A DNA stretch of 64,000 nucleotides from Ga0077536 sp035325705 (GTDB lineage Bacteria; Pseudomonadota; Gammaproteobacteria; Ga0077536), in contig DAOKZI010000018.1 of the NCBI GenBank assembly GCA_035325705.1, forward strand, positions 1-64,000, given 5' to 3'. Shown piece by piece: positions 58,712 to 64,000 of the stretch; the first letter of the stretch is position 1, and each line of letters starts with the position of its first letter. The translations under genes were made by a program, and so were the position numbers. The notes under the pieces were generated by a model, which did no database searches, had not been told where the DNA came from, and saw only the letters and a list, made by a program, of their open reading frames with translations.

Positions 58712-59173
58712 CTAGCGCACCACCGTCACCGGGCAGGGCGCGTGGTGCAGCACCTGCGAGCTGGTGCTGCCGAGCACCAGGGCGCTGAACGCGGAGCGGC
58801 CGCGGGAGCCGATGACGATCAGATCCATGCCCTGCTCCTTCGCGAAGTCGCAAATCGCCTCGGCCGGCTGGCCCCACACGATGTGATCGGTGATGCCGCC
58901 GTCGACGGTGCCGACGGCCTCGTGCGCGGCCTTGAACGCGGGGTCCTTCGCCGGATCGTTGAGCTGCTTCTCCATGACTTCGAGGTATTCGAAATCCGTC
59001 AGCGGCGGGATTTCGGACAGCACGCTCAATTGATAGATTTCCGGGCTGTGGACCCGCAGCAAGGCGATGCCGGCGTGCGCGAGGCGGGCGAGGTCGCCGG
59101 CATAGCTTGCGGCGCGCGTCGCGCCCTCGGAGCCGTCGATTGGAACCAGGATTTTTTTCAGTGCGAAGCTCAT
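58712..59173 (-). CDS. Universal stress protein
   Basis: A 153-residue UspA-family protein, single domain. The opening KILVPIDGSEGA and the ATP-binding GSRGRSAFSALVLGST then SSQVLHHAPCPV (G-x2-G-x9-G-S) show an ATP-binding type. Such proteins are induced under anaerobic or stress conditions. It lies next to the FixL/FixJ/FNR locus on the opposite strand, so oxygen-linked control is plausible. Confidence 0.9.
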   Translation of the reverse strand: MSFALKKILVPIDGSEGATRAASYAGDLARLAHAGIALLRVHSPEIYQLSVLSEIPPLTDFEYLEVMEKQLNDPAKDPAFKAAHEAVGTVDGGITDHIVWGQPAEAICDFAKEQGMDLIVIGSRGRSAFSALVLGSTSSQVLHHAPCPVTVVR

Positions 59174-59748
59174 GGGGCCCCCCGGGCAACTGATGACTGG
59201 CCTGAAGATAGCGCCTCTGCGCCGCGCGCGCGATGCGCCGAACGGCCGCGAGTGCCGGCGGGCCGTCCGGCGCTGAGTTTTCGTTCATAGGGACACGCTG
59301 CAACGGCAGCGCTTCCCTGTAGCGAAGCGGGATCCGGGCGCGGTGTGTCCGCGCCGAGGGCGACCCGGATTCCGCGCCGCTGCGCGGCGCTCCTTCCGGG
59401 CTACGGGAGAGCGCTTCTTGTAGCCCGGATGAGCGGTAGCGAATCCGGGATCGGAAGCTGGCCGAGGCACGCTGGTTCAAGTTTGCCCCATGCGCCCGGT
59501 CGAAAGTTTCCGGGCTCGCGTTCGACGGAGAGACGCTGCGGCAGGCGTCCCGGGTGTTTTTCCCCGGACCCCGCGCGCCGGGCGCCGTGGCTTGCCGGCC
59601 CCGCGCGCGCTCATTACCCTTGACGGCCAGTCGTCACGCCGGCCTCGATGCGCCGCCGGCGTCGTTAATGTCCCCGCATCCCCTTGGCCGTTCCGCGCAT
59701 GGCGGAGCGCTGGGCTGCGGACGAATTTACGAGAGCCATGCGCTACCG
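59174..59748. other. Intergenic region with repeats and divergent promoters
   Basis: About 575 bases between the divergent stress-protein and fixL genes. Family A half-repeats lie at 59361-59405 and 59419-59452. The remaining 300 bases before fixL contain no recognised gene. Confidence 0.6.
59361..59452. repeat. Two family A half-repeats
   Basis: CGACCCGGATTCCGCGCCGC (59361-59405, to GGGCTACG) and TAGCCCGGATGAGCGGTAGC (59419-59452), in opposite directions. Confidence 0.75.
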
Positions 59749-61296
59749 ATGAGCAACACCGATACTCGGGCCGACGGGCAGGCCGGCGATCAGGCCGACG
59801 ATCGGGCGCGCAGCGCGCGCGATCTCGAGGCTCGCTACGAAGGCCTCATCCGCGCCGCCGTCGACGGTGTGATCCTGATCGACCAGCGCGGGCTCATCGA
59901 AGTGTTCAACCCGGCCGCCGAGCGCATCTTCGGCTACGCCGCTGCCGATGTGCGCGGATGCAGCATCACGATGCTGATGCCGGAGGCGGATGCCGCCCGC
60001 CACGACGGCCACATGGAGACCTATCACAAGACGGGCGTGCGCCACATCATCGGCATCGGCCGCGAGCTGTTGGGACGCCGCCGCAACGGCGAAGTGTTTC
60101 CGATGGATCTGTCGGTCGGGGAAGTGGCGAGCTCGGAGGGCCGCAAGTACGTCGGCTTCGTCCGCGATCTCACGCAGCGCAAGCGGATGGAGAACATCAT
60201 CCGGGCGCGCGAGGACGAGCTGCGCGAGGTCGTCGACAACGTGCCGATCGGGATCTTCACGGCGGAGCTGCCCGGCATCATCCAAGCCGGCAACCCGGCG
60301 CTGCGGCGCCTGCTCAAGTACGAGGCGTCCGAGCTCGCCGGCATGTCCTTCATCCATCTGCTGTCGGGGGACGACTATCGCCAGCTCACCTCGATGGTCA
60401 CCGATCTGACCCACGGCGTGGGCAGTGAACGCGTGGCCGAGCTGCGCATGCGGCGGCGTGACGACGTGGTGCTCGACGTGTCGCTGCATATCGGTCTCGT
60501 CGCGCGCGCCGATAGCACCCCGCTGATCGTCGGCATGGTAATCGACCGCACGGAAAAGGTGCGCAGCGAGGAAGTCGCGCGCCAGGCGCGCGAGCATCTC
60601 GCGCACGTCGGGCGTCTGACGACGCTCGGCGAAATGGCTTCGGCGATCGCGCACGAGATCAATCAGCCGCTGACCGCGATCGCGAACCACGCGCAGGCCG
60701 CTCGGCGCCTGCTGTCGACGCCGGACGTCGACATCGAGACGGTGAAGGAAGCCTGCACGCAGATCGCCGAGCAGGCCTTGCGCGCGGGGCAGGTGGTGCG
60801 GCGCATCCGCGCCTTCGTCACCAAGCGCGAAAGCCACAAGGAAATGGCCAATCTCAACGAGATCGTGCGCTCCGTGCTCGAGCTCGCCGCCGGCGACGCG
60901 CGCGAGGCCGGCGTGCGCATCGAGCTGCGGCTGGAGTCGCCGCCGCCGACGGTGCTCGTCGATTCCGTCCAGATCCAGCAGGTGTGCCTCAATCTGATCC
61001 GCAACGCGATCGACGCGATGCGCGAAACGCCGCGCGCCGCGCGGCGCCTCGAAATCGAAGGCCGCGTACAGGACGGCCAGCACCTCGTGTCCTTCGACGA
61101 TCGCGGGCCGGGCGTCGCGGACCTCGCGCGCGATCGCCTGTTCCACCCGTTTTTCACCACCAAGCCGGATGGCATGGGCATGGGGCTGTCGATCAGCCAG
61201 TCGATCGTCGCCGCGCACGGCGGTGCGTTGAAGTATGAAACGAATCGGCACGGCGGCGCGCGCTTCGTGATCGCGCTGCCGATCGTCGAGGCATGA
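59749..61296 (+). CDS. fixL: Oxygen-sensing FixL-type histidine kinase
   Basis: A 515-residue soluble kinase: PAS1 (about 28-150), PAS2 (about 160-280) and HisKA/HATPase (about 290-510; MASAIAHEINQPLTAIANHA, NLIRNAIDAM, DDRGPGV, MGLSISQSIVAAHGG). PAS1 is the haem-PAS of FixL: the proximal His is His85 (ARHDGHME), followed by His99 and Arg105 (IIGIGR) with the same spacing (14 and 20 residues) as Bradyrhizobium FixL His200, His214 and Arg220. O2 binding represses kinase activity. fixJ follows after 13 bases. Confidence 0.9.
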   Translation: MSNTDTRADGQAGDQADDRARSARDLEARYEGLIRAAVDGVILIDQRGLIEVFNPAAERIFGYAAADVRGCSITMLMPEADAARHDGHMETYHKTGVRHIIGIGRELLGRRRNGEVFPMDLSVGEVASSEGRKYVGFVRDLTQRKRMENIIRAREDELREVVDNVPIGIFTAELPGIIQAGNPALRRLLKYEASELAGMSFIHLLSGDDYRQLTSMVTDLTHGVGSERVAELRMRRRDDVVLDVSLHIGLVARADSTPLIVGMVIDRTEKVRSEEVARQAREHLAHVGRLTTLGEMASAIAHEINQPLTAIANHAQAARRLLSTPDVDIETVKEACTQIAEQALRAGQVVRRIRAFVTKRESHKEMANLNEIVRSVLELAAGDAREAGVRIELRLESPPPTVLVDSVQIQQVCLNLIRNAIDAMRETPRAARRLEIEGRVQDGQHLVSFDDRGPGVADLARDRLFHPFFTTKPDGMGMGLSISQSIVAAHGGALKYETNRHGGARFVIALPIVEA

Positions 61297-61309
61297 GCGC
61301 GAGGGAGGC

Positions 61310-61924
61310 ATGAGCGAGGCCAACCAGATCGTCTACGTCGTCGACGACGACGCCGCCGTGCGCAGCTCGCTCGCGCTGCTGCTGAAATCGGTCTCGCTCG
61401 CGGTCGAGACCTGCGAATCCGCGGTACAGTTTCTCGAACGCGTGCGGCCGGACGCGGGCGGCTGTCTCGTGCTCGACATCCGCATGCCGGGCATGAGCGG
61501 CCTCGAGCTCCAGCAGCAGTTGAAGCAGCGCGGCTACGAGCTGCCGATCATCTTCATCACCGGTCACGGCGACGTGTCGATGGCCGTGCATGCGATGCGC
61601 GAGGGCGCGCTGGACTTCATCGAAAAGCCGTTTCGCGACCAAGAGCTGCTGGATCGCATCTATCAGGCGCTGGAAGCGGACCGGACCCGCCGGCGCGCCG
61701 CGGACGAGACCGTGCACCTCCGCGAGCGCTTCGCGGCCCTCACGCCGCGCGAGCACGAGGTGATGCTGCGCATCGCGCGCGGCCAGGCCAACAAGGTGAT
61801 CGCCATCGAGCTCGGCCTGAGCGAGCGGACCGTCGAAATCCACCGCGCCAAGGTCATGCACAAAACCGGCGCCCGCTCCCTCGCCGAGCTGGTCGCCATG
61901 GCCGGCAAGCTGGGCATCACCTGA
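61310..61924 (+). CDS. fixJ: FixJ-family response regulator
   Basis: A 204-residue regulator: receiver (VYVVDDDAAVRSSL, Asp56 in VLDIRMPGMSG, KPFRDQELL) and a LuxR/NarL-type helix-turn-helix (LTPREHEVMLRIARGQANKV, IAIELGLSERTVEIHRAKVM). Partner of FixL. Under low oxygen it should activate transcription, most likely of the fnr gene that follows, before which two CTACGTAG palindromes are found. Confidence 0.9.
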   Translation: MSEANQIVYVVDDDAAVRSSLALLLKSVSLAVETCESAVQFLERVRPDAGGCLVLDIRMPGMSGLELQQQLKQRGYELPIIFITGHGDVSMAVHAMREGALDFIEKPFRDQELLDRIYQALEADRTRRRAADETVHLRERFAALTPREHEVMLRIARGQANKVIAIELGLSERTVEIHRAKVMHKTGARSLAELVAMAGKLGIT

Positions 61925-62067
61925 GGCGCGCCGAATACCGGGCGAGACCCGGCGCGTGTCCTGGTTTGTGTTTTTGCTTCAGTTACTTACGTGCTCGGTG
62001 CGCGTGCGGGCCGGTGGACGCGGCCCCGAGCGTCGAGCCGCCTTTGCCAAGCGCGGAGGCGGCCGCG

Positions 62068-62089
62068 CTACGTAGTTTCCCCTACGTAG
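62068..62089 (+). promoter_or_regulatory. Tandem CTACGTAG palindromes, candidate FixJ operator
   Basis: Two identical 8-base palindromes, CTACGTAG at 62068-62075 and 62082-62089, with TTTCCC between (14 bases centre to centre). They lie 120 bases before the fnr start. LuxR/NarL-type regulators bind such palindromes. The assignment to FixJ is inference from position. Confidence 0.5.
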
Positions 62090-62150
62090 ATCCCGCAATC
62101 GCCGTACGCGAAAGCGCGAATATCGCCGACAAGGCCCGGTTTCCCAGAAT

Positions 62151-62180
62151 GTCTCCCACAACATGCAAAACTTGGGAGAC
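62151..62180 (+). promoter_or_regulatory. Hairpin over the fnr ribosome-binding site
   Basis: GTCTCCCA (62151-62158) pairs with TGGGAGAC (62173-62180), 14-base loop. The right arm contains GGGAG, the ribosome-binding site 9 bases before the fnr ATG at 62188. Pairing would block translation, so fnr may be controlled post-transcriptionally. Confidence 0.5.
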
Positions 62181-62187
62181 GCCAGTC

Positions 62188-62937
62188 ATGGCCGACAATG
62201 TCATCAGTTTTCCGCCGCTCAACGCCACCTGCGGCAACTGCCGGTGGTCGAAATTCTGCGTTGCGCGGGTGCTCGAGCCCGAAACGCGCAGCCAGGCGGC
62301 CAAGAATCTGCTCTGCAGCGGCCCGCTGCGCCGAGGTGCTCATCTGTTCCGCCAGGGTGACGATCTGAAATCGCTCTACATCGTGCGATCCGGATCGGTG
62401 AAGGCCTATATCGACAGCGAGGACGGTTGCGAACAGACCATCGCCTTCCATTTCCCGGGTGATTTGCTCGGTTTCGACGCCATCGCCGGCGAAGTCCATC
62501 AGAGCTCCGCGGTGGCGCTCGAGACGACGGCGGTCTGCAGCATTCCCTACGCGCGCCTCACCGCGGTGGCGCTCGAAGTCCCCGCGCTGTGGAACGAGCT
62601 GCTGCGCGCGGCCGCGATGCAGTTGATGGACAAGCAGAGCCATGCGCTGCTGCTGGGTCAGAAATCCGCACAGGCCCGCTTCGCCACTTTCCTGCTCTTC
62701 ATGTCCAACCGTTTCGCCGCCCGGGGCCTGTCGCGCAGCGAGTTCAATCTGAGCATGTCGCGGCAGGAAATCGCGAACTACCTGGCCGTCGCGGTGGAGA
62801 CGATCAGCCGTCTGTTCACCGAGCTGCAGCGCCGCGGCGTGCTCGAAGTGGATCGCCGGTTCATCCGGATCCGCTCCCTCGAGGGGCTCAACGAGCTCGC
62901 GCACGACGGCCGCGCCCTGGGTGTCTCCCACGCCTGA
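62188..62937 (+). CDS. fnr: FNR-type anaerobic transcriptional regulator
   Basis: A 249-residue Crp/FNR-family regulator. Four cysteines match the FNR [4Fe-4S] ligands: Cys15, Cys18, Cys24 (CGNCRWSKFC) and Cys117 (AVCSIPY), with extra Cys43 and Cys81. A cNMP-like barrel (FPGDLLGFDAIAGEVHQSS), a long dimer helix and a HTH with MSRQEIANYLAVAVETISRL follow; ETxxSR contacts DNA. It should bind TTGAT-N4-ATCAA sites. Lies downstream of fixJ, as a FixLJ-FNR/FixK cascade. Confidence 0.93.
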   Translation: MADNVISFPPLNATCGNCRWSKFCVARVLEPETRSQAAKNLLCSGPLRRGAHLFRQGDDLKSLYIVRSGSVKAYIDSEDGCEQTIAFHFPGDLLGFDAIAGEVHQSSAVALETTAVCSIPYARLTAVALEVPALWNELLRAAAMQLMDKQSHALLLGQKSAQARFATFLLFMSNRFAARGLSRSEFNLSMSRQEIANYLAVAVETISRLFTELQRRGVLEVDRRFIRIRSLEGLNELAHDGRALGVSHA

Positions 62938-62945
62938 GGCGGACG

Positions 62946-63380
62946 ATGTTCGATACCGTCGCGATGTGCTCGCGCGATCAGAGCGAGGAGGCGACGACCG
63001 TCGTGGTCGTCAACGCCGATCCGGTGGCGCGGCGCCGTCTGGTCGGGACGCTGAAGTCCCGCGGCCACCGCGTCATCGACTTCGCGAACGCGCGCGAGGC
63101 GATCGAAGCGATGACGCTGCCGCGACGCACGGTGCTGCTGGTCGACCACGAGCTCGAGGACATGAGCGGCGCTCAGTTCATCGATGAAATCCGCGGCCGC
63201 GGCCTGCAACTCCCGACCATCATGACCGTGCCGATGCACGCGATTCAGACCGCCGTGCAGGCCATCCGCAACGGCGCCACCGACGTGCTCGAAGAGCCGC
63301 TCGACGACGCCGTCCTCGCCCAGTCCGTACGCCTCGCGCTGGCGCGCGAGGAAGACGAAGACCTTTCCGATCCCGCGTAG
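62946..63380 (+). CDS. Degenerate stand-alone receiver domain
   Basis: A 144-residue protein of FixJ-receiver type without output domain. The phosphorylatable Asp67 (LLVDHELEDMSG) is present, but the acidic pair is changed to Asn23-Ala24 (VVNADPVARRR) and the conserved Lys is Glu117 (VLEEPLDD). Phosphorylation is therefore unlikely. Starts 8 bases after fnr, so the two are cotranscribed; it may bind or titrate the FixL-FixJ phosphorelay or serve as a constitutive partner. Confidence 0.78.
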   Translation: MFDTVAMCSRDQSEEATTVVVVNADPVARRRLVGTLKSRGHRVIDFANAREAIEAMTLPRRTVLLVDHELEDMSGAQFIDEIRGRGLQLPTIMTVPMHAIQTAVQAIRNGATDVLEEPLDDAVLAQSVRLALAREEDEDLSDPA

Positions 63381-63442
63381 CGCCCGCCGCCGGCATCGTA
63401 GCTTGCCGTGCAAGAGCGTGCCCCGTTCTCGTAGCCCCGTTT

Positions 63443-63827
63443 TCGTAGCCCGGGTGCAGCGCAGCGGAACCCGGGATCCGGCATGCCCGATACGTAGAGG
63501 CTTTCGGCCATGCTCGGCGCGCACGGCGCTCGGATGCATGAGAGGACGGCGGGCGCCGATCCCGGGTTACGCGCTGCGCGCTCCACCCGGGCTACGAAGA
63601 TCTGGCGAGGCGCCGATCCCGGATTCCGCTGCGCTCCTTCCGGGCTACAAGAGAACGGTCTTCGTAGCCCGGAAGGAGCGCAGCGCAGCGACGCGGAATC
63701 CGGGAGGGGGGCCACCACCACTAGAGGCTTCCGGCTGTGCTCGGCTCGCACCGCGCTGGGTCTTGCATGAGAGGACGGCGAGGCGCCGATCCCGGGTTAC
63801 GCGCTGCGCGCTCCACCCGGGCTACGA
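63443..63827. repeat. Array of family A repeats
   Basis: Five arms in alternating direction: 63443-63478, 63558-63597, 63614-63649, 63662-63706 and 63786-63827. Two of them are parts of a direct repeat of about 100 bases (63497-63600 and 63724-63830) that contains GCATGAGAGGACGGCG and GGTTACGCGCTGCGCGCTCC. Fills the gap between the receiver gene and the FixH-like gene. Confidence 0.85.
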
Positions 63828-63862
63828 GAGTTCAAGGCTAACCGGGGCGCCGGCCGCAACGC

Positions 63863-64000
63863 TCAGCGCCGAATCTGCTCGATGATGCGCCATTCCGGCG
63901 TTTCGATGTGGACGTGCCAATGGCCGGGCGGCAGCGCGCTCATCGGTGCGCTGTAATGGCCGTCACCGTCGCGCGGCAGGTCGAGGCTGCGATCCAGACC
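63863..64000 (-). CDS. fixH: FixH-like protein, C-terminal end
   Basis: The last 45 residues of a protein that continues beyond the window. GLDRSLDLPRDGDGHYSAPM then SALPPGHWHVHIETPEWR, ending IIEQIRR. The pattern (D-G-x-Y, L-P-P-G-x-W, E-W-R) is that of the FixH/CcoH C-terminal domain, a cbb3-oxidase assembly factor. The rest and any fixG/fixI/fixS genes are outside. FixH assignment is likely but partial. Confidence 0.6.
   Translation of the reverse strand, partial: GLDRSLDLPRDGDGHYSAPMSALPPGHWHVHIETPEWRIIEQIRR

Noticed and set aside
61925..62187. FNR box (TTGAT-N4-ATCAA) in the fnr leader
   Set aside because: No acceptable match was found; only the CTACGTAG pair and the RBS hairpin stand out.
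63443..63827. CRISPR array
   Set aside because: Repeats alternate in direction, differ in sequence and spacing, and no cas gene is near.
63403..63885. Reading frames across the repeat array
   Set aside because: They consist of translated family A repeats (GYALRAPPGLRR-like) and have no gene character.

Overview
The window is very GC-rich DNA (third codon positions almost all G or C) from a free-living Gram-negative proteobacterium. I infer a gammaproteobacterium of the Steroidobacter/Nevskia kind. Reasons are a ybhP-clsB pair, a UUP1/RimK-related/zinc-protease operon, a PEP-CTERM protein, several LLM flavin oxidoreductases and an aerobic-to-microaerobic FixL-FixJ-FNR regulatory set. No rRNA, tRNA, CRISPR array, transposase or phage gene was seen. 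Intergenic gaps carry three families of short palindromic repeats (A, B and C below), often stacked in composite islands.

Layout. 0-6.3 kb: small envelope proteins, a DUF3014 membrane protein, clsB/ybhP and an LLM oxidoreductase. 6.3-11.8 kb: a minus-strand operon in which an OmpR-type two-component system precedes an LTA-synthase-family phosphotransferase, a PAP2 phosphatase and a COG4705 membrane protein, probably an envelope-modification module. 11.9-19.6 kb: HAD and NTF2-like proteins, a haem-c/beta-propeller secreted protein, a Wzz/GumC-like protein with a degenerate tyrosine-recombinase-like C-terminus, and a TPP enzyme. 20-26 kb: a LemA/TPM operon, M18 aminopeptidase and P-type ATPase. 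26.5-27.7 kb: a thioredoxin-fold protein interrupted by an in-frame TGA followed by a bacterial SECIS-like hairpin, a probable selenoprotein. 27.9-30.1 kb: thioesterase, two alpha/beta hydrolases and a cupin. 30.6-33.7 kb: zinc-protease/UUP1/RimK-related operon. 33.9-40.4 kb: cysK, a cytochrome-like protein, a LonB-type protease, a small partner, and a QueE with an unusual cysteine motif. 40.5-44.2 kb: two tiny membrane proteins and a second two-component pair. 44.5-58.3 kb: LLM oxidoreductases, AraC regulator, hyuA-hyuB-hyuB hydantoinase/carboxylase-type operon, PEP-CTERM protein, and a membrane Hpt protein. 58.7-64 kb: universal stress protein, fixL, fixJ, fnr, a degenerate receiver, and the end of a FixH-like gene.

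How the parts work together. The right end looks like an oxygen-response locus. FixL carries the haem-PAS residues, FixJ is its DNA-binding partner, and fnr follows, preceded by two CTACGTAG palindromes and a hairpin that covers its ribosome-binding site. A FixH-like gene is beyond, consistent with a nearby cbb3 oxidase cluster outside the window. The most unusual items are the candidate selenoprotein, the recombinase-like domain on a polysaccharide chain-length protein, the kinase-less Hpt membrane sensor and the variant QueE. Calls rest on reading protein motifs; no database search was run.
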